From positions 1-10,049 of the forward strand of contig JAOULB010000050.1 of assembly GCA_029882235.1 (NCBI GenBank): 10,049 nucleotides of DNA. The letters are read 5' to 3'. Both the position numbers and the translations under genes were made by a program. Of this stretch, positions 1 to 6,007 are shown one piece after another; position 1 is the first letter of the stretch; each line of letters starts with the position of its first letter. Under the pieces are notes generated by a model. It saw nothing but the letters and a program-made list of their open reading frames with translations. It ran no database searches and was not told the DNA's origin. This stretch comes from Gammaproteobacteria bacterium. Its GTDB lineage: Bacteria > Pseudomonadota > Gammaproteobacteria > UBA6429 > Thiohalophilaceae.

Positions 1-1188
1 TACATTCAAGGCCTCAACCAGCCGCTGAATCATCACAGCGCAGGTAATGGCATTGAACTTATGATCCTTGTCTTCTTCGGGGGCGCCAAAAATCAACATA
101 GCGCAATCACCCATGAATTTGTCAATTGTGCCATGATAAAGGCGACAGACTGTGGATATATAGGAAAAGTATTCGTTCAATAATGCAGCTACTTCAGCAG
201 GGGGAAGTTTCTCAGAGATTGATGTAAAGCCAACAATATCTGCGAATACAGCTGTTGCATTCACATGTTTACCGCCGAGTTGAACCTGCTCCAAGTTACC
301 CATAATCTGTTTGGCAACTTTAGGTGGTACAAAACGGGAGAAGGCGTTTTCAACCTGTGATTTTTGGAGCAGACCATTGGCCATATTATTAAACGATTCG
401 ATCAGATAACCGATTTCATCATTTCGTTTTTCATTAATTCTGAAGCCATAATTACCCGAGTCGATTGCACGGCTGGCATCCATCAGGTCATAGATGGGTT
501 GGGATAAACGTTGGCCAATATAATAGGCAATAACAAAGCCTAAAAGAATCATGAAAATCGTTGCTGCTACAATGGCCTGAATGGTTTCTGATATCGCCTG
601 AGTCAGTGAGTCTTTGCTGAAGGTAACCAGTCCGTGACCAATAATTATATTTTGGAAAGTGATAGGCGCAATAAACGAGACAACATTGATATCTTCTTTG
701 GCATCGTTATTACTTTTCCATTCGTAGGAGTAATCACTTTTGTCCAGTTGTTTGGCATTGCGATATAAGGTAATGATATCGGTTGATGGTGCCATGCCTG
801 CCGATGCAAGTACTTTACCGCCTTCGTTGTAGATGACGACGCCGAGGGTATTTTTGTTTGCACTTAGACTGCTTATCAAAACCATCAGGCTTAATGAGTC
901 ATCAGACAGAATCAGTTCCTTGGAAGACTCAGAAAGTTGTTTAACAACAGTTTGGGCGAAGTCGTTCATCTGGCTTTCAAGTAAACGGGTCTGATTATTG
1001 GTGATTACCAACCCAAGCAAAATCATCCCCGAGGTAATCAGGAGTGTGAGAATGAAGGCGAGTTTATGTGCTAATGAAAACTTTTCTGGCAGGCAGCGGC
1101 GCAACTTACCCCAGTTAGAGTAAATCAATTGTCTGGCGCGGTGTTTAAGCCTGCTGCCAAATACTGCGAATGGCTGATCGGTATTCAT
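1..1188 (-). CDS. Membrane-bound class III adenylate cyclase with HAMP domain (C-terminus cut by window edge)
   Basis: This gene probably makes cAMP from ATP in response to a signal sensed outside the membrane. The 396 visible residues show a short cytoplasmic N-terminus, a first membrane segment at about 43-63, a periplasmic sensor region of about 140 residues without a recognised fold, a second membrane segment at about 205-226, and a HAMP linker at about 223-276 with its conserved proline (P231) and DE pair (D257, E258). The class III cyclase domain begins near 285 (RFVPPKV). The motif FADIVGFT carries the first metal-binding Asp (D317), and KFMGD carries the second (D361). K357 is the position that favours ATP over GTP. 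The last part of the catalytic domain lies beyond the left edge, so the second substrate-specifying residue and the transition-state Asn/Arg cannot be checked. The ATG at 1188 has a weak GGA five bases upstream; an in-frame TTG further upstream is an alternative start. It is divergent from htpX. Confidence 0.9.
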   Translation of the reverse strand, partial: MNTDQPFAVFGSRLKHRARQLIYSNWGKLRRCLPEKFSLAHKLAFILTLLITSGMILLGLVITNNQTRLLESQMNDFAQTVVKQLSESSKELILSDDSLSLMVLISSLSANKNTLGVVIYNEGGKVLASAGMAPSTDIITLYRNAKQLDKSDYSYEWKSNNDAKEDINVVSFIAPITFQNIIIGHGLVTFSKDSLTQAISETIQAIVAATIFMILLGFVIAYYIGQRLSQPIYDLMDASRAIDSGNYGFRINEKRNDEIGYLIESFNNMANGLLQKSQVENAFSRFVPPKVAKQIMGNLEQVQLGGKHVNATAVFADIVGFTSISEKLPPAEVAALLNEYFSYISTVCRLYHGTIDKFMGDCAMLIFGAPEEDKDHKFNAITCAVMIQRLVEALNV

Positions 1189-1276
1189 CCTGGTCCGTAC
1201 AATTTTGCATATAGTTGTGGGCGCATCCAAATTTCAGACAGGAATAATAGCACGAATCGTAGGTGTGCTTAATCCA

Positions 1277-1289
1277 CATTTAATAAATG
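1277..1289. repeat. Short palindrome CATTTA-A-TAAATG, possible operator
   Basis: Two perfect 6-base arms flank a single A. The palindrome overlaps the candidate -10 of the cyclase promoter, where a repressor could act. AT-rich palindromes of this size also occur by chance, so the regulatory role is inference. Confidence 0.25.
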
Positions 1290-1311
1290 CGTGTATACTT
1301 GCGTGCGTCAA
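1282..1311 (-). promoter_or_regulatory. Candidate sigma70 promoter for the adenylate cyclase
   Basis: On the minus strand TTGACG (1306-1311, five of six bases of the -35 consensus) is followed after 18 bases by TTTATT (1282-1287, four of six). With 17 bases the -10 would be ATTTAT. The transcript would have a leader of roughly 85-90 bases before the ATG at 1188. The -10 lies on an AT-rich palindrome. This comes from visual matching only. Confidence 0.3.
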
Positions 1312-1383
1312 AAACGTATCTTTTGAATAAAATTTAGCAACTTCTGTGCCCTGGTTCAGCATATAGCGGTCAGAACAACCAAG

Positions 1384-1413
1384 TTTGTGATGGAATTTGC
1401 ACAAATTTATATA
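1384..1413 (+). promoter_or_regulatory. Candidate promoter with overlapping inverted repeat upstream of htpX-like gene
   Basis: TTGTGA (1385-1390) and TATATA (1408-1413) are separated by 17 bases, each matching four of six consensus positions. The -35 and spacer also contain the inverted repeat TTTGTG-N10-CACAAA (1384-1389 and 1400-1405). This repeat resembles a CRP half-site pair, but the spacing is two bases too long for a CRP site. The leader to the ATG at 1532 would be over 100 bases. Confidence 0.25.
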
Positions 1414-1462
1414 TTCTACAAAAAATGCGCCAGTATGGTCGATAAATCTGATAAAACCGGGT

Positions 1463-1490
1463 TTGGTATAGGGGCAAAACTGACTAATAT
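1463..1490 (+). promoter_or_regulatory. Second candidate promoter, proximal to htpX-like gene
   Basis: TTGGTA (1463-1468) and TAATAT (1485-1490) are separated by 16 bases. Each hexamer matches four of six consensus positions. The start of transcription would be near 1497, giving a leader of about 35 bases. It competes with the distal candidate, and the sequence alone cannot decide between them. Confidence 0.28.
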
Positions 1491-1531
1491 ATAGTGTGAG
1501 CTATTCAGGTAAGAATTAGATTCAAATTCAA

Positions 1532-2461
1532 ATGACAGGAAAATACTTAAACATAGAAATGCTGGCAGCGCTGCGCTTTCTGAGCCCCGGTTTCTGGTTT
1601 CTGTCAGCGATCGCCGGGATATGTCTTTTATCGGGCTTGAGCATAAAAATACTGCGGCTTGATGTCTGGCTTTTTCCATCACAGATTACCCTGGCCCAGA
1701 TCTGGCTTGCCATTTTTCTGGCCAGCACAATTGGGACAATAGTGCTGATCCTGTCATCACGTATGCTGGTTAGATTTATCCTGAAGACCCGCATCGTTGA
1801 TGAAACAGGGGAGACCAAAGAACAGCAGCTCAAGTTAATTCTTGAGCAACAATCACAGCAGGCCAATATTTCGATACCGCAACTGGCCGTTTATCAATCA
1901 GAAGATCTCAACGCCTTTGCCGTTGGGCATAGCCAGGATCACGCCATGGTTGTAGTGAGTCAGGGCCTGCTTGAGCACCTCAATCTGGATGAATTATCTG
2001 CCGTGACAGGACATGAAATAACGCATATTGCCAATGGCGATATGTTAAATCTCTCCGTCATGCAGGGTGTGCTGAATGTGTGTATTTATCTCCCGGCAAA
2101 ATTATTAAGCCTGGTCTTTGACAAGCTGTTTTTTCGAGATTGGGCTTATGCGCCAGTTTATCGATATTCCGCTCAGGTACTGCAGATACTGGCTGGCGGA
2201 TTGACTAATTTACTGGTGCTCTGGTTTAGCAGGCAGCGTGAATTCAGAGCCGATGCAGGGGGAGCAGCCCTTGCGGGGCAGGCCGAGATGTTGGCCGCGT
2301 TACGTGGTTTACGTAACGGTGAATCAAAGCAGGTGGCCTATCAACCACTGACATCATTTGGACTCAACGGCACCCTGTTTGAAAATAAACTGAGTACATT
2401 ACTGCGTAGTCATCCCTCGCTGGCAGAAAGAATCGACGCATTACAGAAAGCTTCTCCCTAA
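1532..2461 (+). CDS. htpX: HtpX-like membrane zinc metalloprotease (peptidase family M48)
   Basis: An inner-membrane protease of family M48 that, in E. coli HtpX, degrades misfolded membrane proteins together with FtsH. The 309 residues show two N-terminal membrane segments (about 16-40 and 55-83), the zinc motif HEITH (H161, E162, H165) followed by IANGDM as in HtpX, further hydrophobic stretches at about 170-195 and 215-233, and the third zinc ligand E237 in SRQREFRAD. The C-terminal SHPSLAERIDAL also matches the family. The length is close to the usual 290 or so. The N-terminus is more divergent than the catalytic part, so this may be an HtpX paralogue and not the orthologue. The ATG at 1532 has no good ribosome binding site: AGGTAAG at 1507 is about 19 bases away, and a TAG stop lies just upstream in frame. 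ATG at 1559 (residue 10) is an alternative start. No heat-shock promoter is recognisable. Confidence 0.88.
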   Translation: MTGKYLNIEMLAALRFLSPGFWFLSAIAGICLLSGLSIKILRLDVWLFPSQITLAQIWLAIFLASTIGTIVLILSSRMLVRFILKTRIVDETGETKEQQLKLILEQQSQQANISIPQLAVYQSEDLNAFAVGHSQDHAMVVVSQGLLEHLNLDELSAVTGHEITHIANGDMLNLSVMQGVLNVCIYLPAKLLSLVFDKLFFRDWAYAPVYRYSAQVLQILAGGLTNLLVLWFSRQREFRADAGGAALAGQAEMLAALRGLRNGESKQVAYQPLTSFGLNGTLFENKLSTLLRSHPSLAERIDALQKASP

Positions 2462-2487
2462 ACCCAGCTTCATATGCCCCTTGGGTT
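2461..2487 (+). repeat. Weak inverted repeat after htpX-like stop codon
   Basis: AACCCAG (2461-2467) can pair with TTGGGTT (2481-2487), with one G-T wobble and a 13-base loop. It starts at the stop codon of the htpX-like gene. No T-run follows, so it is not a standard intrinsic terminator. Its right arm is also the candidate -35 of the next gene. Confidence 0.22.
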
Positions 2488-2509
2488 AATCCCGCCATTC
2501 AGATAAAAT
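2481..2509 (+). promoter_or_regulatory. Candidate sigma70 promoter for the DUF1015 gene
   Basis: TTGGGT (2481-2486) and TAAAAT (2504-2509, five of six consensus bases) are separated by exactly 17 bases. Transcription would begin near 2516, about 20 bases before the start codon and just ahead of the strong ribosome binding site at 2525. The gene could thus be expressed apart from the htpX-like gene. Confidence 0.4.
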
Positions 2510-2524
2510 AACACGATTCGTTCT

Positions 2525-2530
2525 GGAGGT
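2525..2530 (+). promoter_or_regulatory. Strong ribosome binding site deciding the DUF1015 start
   Basis: GGAGGT is a full Shine-Dalgarno match, six bases ahead of ATG 2537. The adjacent TTG at 2534 would leave only three bases, so the ATG is preferred. It is the best ribosome binding site in the window. Confidence 0.8.
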
Positions 2531-2536
2531 TTATTG

Positions 2537-3778
2537 ATGTCCCTGATTCGCCCTTTTGCTGGTTTAAGACCAAAACCAGACCATGCCGCTGAAGTTGTTG
2601 CGCCCCCCTATGATGTTTTAAATACCGCCGAAGCGCGCGTCATGGCTGAAGGACGCCCGTATAGTTTTCTACATATATCAAAGCCTGAAATTGACTTGCC
2701 AGAAGGGACTGATCCTTTTAGTGCAGAGGTTTATGCCAAGGCAAAAGAGAACCTGGATGCAATTCTTGCCAAACAGATTCTGTTTCAGGACCAGCAGGCC
2801 TGCTATTACCTGTATCGATTGATTATGGGTGAGCATACTCAAACAGGATTGGTCGCGGTGGCCTCAGTGCCTGACTATGATACAAATCGAATTCGTAAAC
2901 ATGAGTTTACTCGTCCGGATAAAGAAGATGATCGCGTCCGTCAGGTCGATGCCCTGAATGCGCAAACAGGCCCGGTATTTTTAACCTATCGCCATGATGC
3001 GAACGTCGATCAACTTGTAGAAACAATCTGCCAGCAAACACCAGAGTATGATCTTACAGCCGAAGATGGGGTGCAACACACTATCTGGGTTGTCAATGAT
3101 CAGGCGCAGATTGATGAGCTGACAGAACGCTTTGATAAAATGGATTGTCTGTATATTGCCGATGGACATCATCGTTCTGCTGCAGCTTCAAGAGTTGCGG
3201 CTATGCGCAAAGAAAACAATAAACAACATAGTGGCGATGAATCATATAATTATTTTCTGACTGTTATTTTCCCAGATAATCAGATGCAGATTCTGGACTA
3301 CAATCGCGTGATTAAAGATCTAAATGGCCTGGACCGGGATGCATTCCTTGCCGCAGTTGCAAAACAGTTTCAAATACAGGAAGAAAGCACAGCAGTTAAA
3401 CCTGCCAAATCAGGTGAATTTGGTATGTATCTGCCAGGTCAATGGTATCGCTTGACCATCAATACAGATGCGATTCCTGTTAGTGATCCTGTTGGTCGAC
3501 TTGATGTGAGCCTGTTACAGAATAATATGATTGAGCCTGTTTTAAATATCAGTGATCCACGTCGTGATAAACGCATAGACTTTGTTGGTGGTATCCGTGG
3601 CTTACAGGAGCTGGAAAAACGTGTTGATTCAGGTGAGATGGCCGTTGCCTTTGCCTTACATGCAACTGGACTGGATGACTTAATGGCGGTTGCTGATGCG
3701 GATGAGGTGATGCCGCCAAAATCAACCTGGTTTGAGCCAAAGCTCGCTGATGGGCTGGTGTCACACATTCTTGATTAG
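2537..3778 (+). CDS. DUF1015 family protein (function unproven)
   Basis: A soluble protein of 413 residues that spans the whole DUF1015 family. Family marks are the N-terminal IRPFAGLRP and VVAPPYDVL (about 4-29), KHEFTRPDKEDDR (about 121-133), the central IADGHHRSAAASR (ADGHHR at 208-213), and the C-terminal MPPKSTWFEPKLADGL (about 392-407). No signal peptide or membrane segment is visible. The GHHR motif resembles the GxHR motif of ParB/sulfiredoxin-like folds, and some of those are free-serine kinases (SerK, SbnI). In other genomes DUF1015 genes often sit by serine biosynthesis genes. A nucleotide-dependent role is therefore possible, but no such neighbour is present here. GGAGGT at 2525-2530 lies six bases before the ATG at 2537 and fixes this start over the TTG at 2534. 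It is separated from the htpX-like gene by 75 bases and is convergent with the fimX-like gene after 9 bases. Confidence 0.92.
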   Translation: MSLIRPFAGLRPKPDHAAEVVAPPYDVLNTAEARVMAEGRPYSFLHISKPEIDLPEGTDPFSAEVYAKAKENLDAILAKQILFQDQQACYYLYRLIMGEHTQTGLVAVASVPDYDTNRIRKHEFTRPDKEDDRVRQVDALNAQTGPVFLTYRHDANVDQLVETICQQTPEYDLTAEDGVQHTIWVVNDQAQIDELTERFDKMDCLYIADGHHRSAAASRVAAMRKENNKQHSGDESYNYFLTVIFPDNQMQILDYNRVIKDLNGLDRDAFLAAVAKQFQIQEESTAVKPAKSGEFGMYLPGQWYRLTINTDAIPVSDPVGRLDVSLLQNNMIEPVLNISDPRRDKRIDFVGGIRGLQELEKRVDSGEMAVAFALHATGLDDLMAVADADEVMPPKSTWFEPKLADGLVSHILD

Positions 3779-3787
3779 TTGCGGAAC

Positions 3788-5872
3788 TTAATGACCCGCT
3801 TCATCAAAGTCATAATTTAATTCTGCATCGGGCTGCTGCAGGAAGTGGCCCTGAATAAAGTTCACACTACATTGCCAGAGTACTGCCAGGCTGTTGGCGT
3901 CTTCAACAAATGCGGCAATGGTTTGAATGTTTTTTGAGCCGGCATGTTCAGCAATGGACTTCACTTTTTCCTGATGCTCAATACTCTGTGGCAGGTTTGT
4001 AATCAGTGACATATGCACTTTGATGTAATTTACATCAATGTGTTTTAAGGACTGGAAGGTGTTTTGCTCAATGCCAAAATTTTCAATGGCAGTACGGCAG
4101 TTGAGTTCTCTTAAGCCTTTGACCATTTGTTTCGCTGGTTTGAGGAAATTAAGTGCAACATCTTCGCTGATCTCAAAGACAATATTATCCGGGTTGACCT
4201 TGCTGGACTTAATTCGCTCGCTCAACCAGGGTAAAAATTCTTCATCATTTAAGGTGCTGCCAGAGAGTTTAATAAAGAAGCGAGTGAAGTCTTTATCCTG
4301 CTGTTTTTTCGCCAGTAACATCAGACTGTTAATAACAACCCAGCGGTCAATGAAGTTCATCAGCTCGGCCTGTTCTGCTGCAGGAATAAACTCACCCGGT
4401 GATATTTCTTCTTTGTCCTGATTCAGCATTCTTACCAGTACTTCGTAATGGGCACCGGGTTCACCATGCAGGCTAACAATGGGCTGGAACACCAGTTTGA
4501 ACATATTATTCTGTAAAGCCTGTTTGATTTCACTGGCCCAGTGGGAGATCTGTTCATGCTCTTCCATGTCTTCAAGCGCAGGATTATAGGTGTTGTACTT
4601 ATTTCCGCCATCTGAACTGGCCTGTAGACAACCTTTTTCTGCACGTTTGATCGCTTCGTCAGAATGCACGGTCGTGTCATTGATGGGGCAAATACCAATA
4701 CTTGCTGTTGTGGTGATCGAGGTTTCACCAAGATCACAGATATGATCATTAATGAGTCGGCAGAATGTTGCAGCAAGATGTTCCGCCTTTTTGATATCGA
4801 TTTTTCGAACCAGGAAAGTAAATACAGGCCCAGCAAAACGTGCCAGCAGTCCTTTGTCGCTGACTTTATCCTTGAGCATTCCAGCGACTTCGGTCAGCAG
4901 CATATCGGCACTGGAAATGCCTCGCTCAGCTTTGACCTCATCGTACTTGTCCAGAGTGATATAGAATAATGCACCACGAGTCTTGCCTTCAATAGCTGCA
5001 GCAATGACACTATCAAGTTGCTCATAGAGATATTTGCTGTTGTAAAGGCCTGTCAGTAGATCCTGTTGACTCATCACATTGATCTTCTGTTCCAGTTCCT
5101 TGCTAAGCGATTGGTCACGGATGATGATCTGGGTACAGGATTCACCTTCCATACTTGCCGGTGAAAACTCCATGGTGATTTTAAAGGTTCGTCCCTCAGT
5201 ATGCTGGCCATGCACATCAAGGGTGCTATCAGCGGTTTGACCGCGAGAATAGCCACGTAGAAATTCTTTTAACTTGCTGTGATCTTTACTGCCGACCATG
5301 TCCATAATCGGAATGCCCTGAATGTCATCCTGTTCTTCATATCCGAACATATTGAGGTAGGCATTATTTGCATAGATATGCATTCCGTCATGAACATAGG
5401 CAATCGCGTCACGAGAACTGTCAATGAGAGACCGTGCCCGTTTCTCAGTTTCATGCAGCATTTGCTCTGCCTGTCGACCTGCACGACGTTCTTCCAGAGA
5501 TTTAATTTCACGTTTAACGGAGAGTACCAGTCTCTTTAACTGATCTTCGGCCATGGCATCACGGGCACCGGCCTGCATAATATCCACGGCAGTGCTCTCA
5601 GAATTTCGCGAAGTAATGGCAATCAGTGGGATATCGCGACCCATTTGTGACAGGGCCATTAAGGCCTGTTTCGCTGTAATATCACTCGTTTTGTCTTTAC
5701 ACAGAATCAGATCGATGGGGTTTTCCTCAATACCATTGAGGAAGTCTTCCATATCCTCAATGCGCATATCGCGAACAATAAAACCCGCCTTACGTAAGGT
5801 ATTGATGTAAGACTCTGCTTCTTCAGAGGCGTCAAAAATGGTGATGAGTCTAAGGAGGTTATCGTTATCCAC
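3788..5872 (-). CDS. fimX: FimX-like degenerate REC-PAS-GGDEF-EAL protein, probable c-di-GMP receptor for type IV pili
   Basis: The 694 residues and domain order match Pseudomonas aeruginosa FimX (about 690), a polar c-di-GMP receptor needed for type IV pilus assembly and twitching. Domains: a receiver-like part at 5-120, in which DLILCK puts K59 where the phosphorylated Asp belongs; a helical linker at 120-145; PAS at about 145-260; GGDEF at about 270-430, with AGPVF (347-351) in place of GGDEF; and EAL at about 445-685, with EVL (477-479) in place of EAL. Several metal or catalytic positions are lost: the usual N is K535, the DDFG Asp pair is E597-N598, and the Glu of AEGVE is A654. E567, K618 and Q674 remain, as do the R481 and FVE (655-657) positions used for ligand binding in FimX. 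It is therefore probably a receptor and not an enzyme. The start is GTG at 5872 without a clear Shine-Dalgarno; a TGA lies 24 bases upstream in frame. Confidence 0.88.
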   Translation of the reverse strand: MDNDNLLRLITIFDASEEAESYINTLRKAGFIVRDMRIEDMEDFLNGIEENPIDLILCKDKTSDITAKQALMALSQMGRDIPLIAITSRNSESTAVDIMQAGARDAMAEDQLKRLVLSVKREIKSLEERRAGRQAEQMLHETEKRARSLIDSSRDAIAYVHDGMHIYANNAYLNMFGYEEQDDIQGIPIMDMVGSKDHSKLKEFLRGYSRGQTADSTLDVHGQHTEGRTFKITMEFSPASMEGESCTQIIIRDQSLSKELEQKINVMSQQDLLTGLYNSKYLYEQLDSVIAAAIEGKTRGALFYITLDKYDEVKAERGISSADMLLTEVAGMLKDKVSDKGLLARFAGPVFTFLVRKIDIKKAEHLAATFCRLINDHICDLGETSITTTASIGICPINDTTVHSDEAIKRAEKGCLQASSDGGNKYNTYNPALEDMEEHEQISHWASEIKQALQNNMFKLVFQPIVSLHGEPGAHYEVLVRMLNQDKEEISPGEFIPAAEQAELMNFIDRWVVINSLMLLAKKQQDKDFTRFFIKLSGSTLNDEEFLPWLSERIKSSKVNPDNIVFEISEDVALNFLKPAKQMVKGLRELNCRTAIENFGIEQNTFQSLKHIDVNYIKVHMSLITNLPQSIEHQEKVKSIAEHAGSKNIQTIAAFVEDANSLAVLWQCSVNFIQGHFLQQPDAELNYDFDEAGH

Positions 5873-5936
5873 GTGAATATCAGTCAGCCAGCTTCATTAT
5901 TGTTAAGTTATTTTGCCCGGGGCATTTGCTCAACTA

Positions 5937-5942
5937 ATTATA
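5937..5942 (-). promoter_or_regulatory. Consensus TATAAT -10 element upstream of fimX-like gene
   Basis: A perfect TATAAT on the minus strand lies about 65 bases before the GTG start. No good -35 is found 16-18 bases further upstream (CAATAT at 17), so an activator or another sigma factor would be needed. It suggests that the fimX-like gene has a promoter of its own in the 135-base gap after the fimW-like gene. Confidence 0.35.
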
Positions 5943-5966
5943 AATGATTTTGCTGAAAAATATTGT

Positions 5967-5986
5967 TTTCCGGATTATTCCGGAAA
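5967..5986 (-). terminator. Perfect 8-bp hairpin between fimW-like and fimX-like genes, possible weak terminator
   Basis: TTTCCGGA and TCCGGAAA are perfect inverted arms around a 4-base loop, 21 bases beyond the fimW-like stop codon. On the minus strand the stem is followed by ACAATATTTTT, so the T-run is broken and starts late. It could be a weak terminator, an mRNA-stabilising hairpin or a protein-binding site. Read on the plus strand it has only three T. Confidence 0.4.
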
Positions 5987-6007
5987 TTTGGGCGAGCAGG
6001 ACAAAAT

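Larger units (their letters stand above)
1189..1531. other. Divergent intergenic region between cyclase and htpX-like gene
   Basis: These 343 bases hold no convincing coding sequence. They are AT-rich and must carry the promoters of both flanking genes. Candidate promoters and two inverted repeats are listed separately. I see no RNA gene, no terminator and no direct repeats. The overlapping minus-strand reading frame at 1416-1682 runs into the htpX-like gene and has no family-like features. Confidence 0.6.

Noticed and set aside
1386..1403. CRP binding site upstream of the htpX-like gene
   Set aside because: TGTG and CACA are separated by 10 bases; the CRP consensus needs 8. It is kept only as an unassigned inverted repeat.
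2534..2536. TTG as start of the DUF1015 gene
   Set aside because: The GGAGGT at 2525-2530 is correctly spaced for the ATG at 2537 and too close for the TTG.
5876..5893. Tiny reading frame MKLAD just upstream of the fimX-like GTG as a leader peptide
   Set aside because: It has only five codons, no clear ribosome binding site and no attenuator-like hairpin after it. Chance is the simpler explanation.
5914..5924. GC-rich TGCCC-G-GGGCA palindrome as a terminator
   Set aside because: The arms leave a one-base loop and no T-run follows on either strand.
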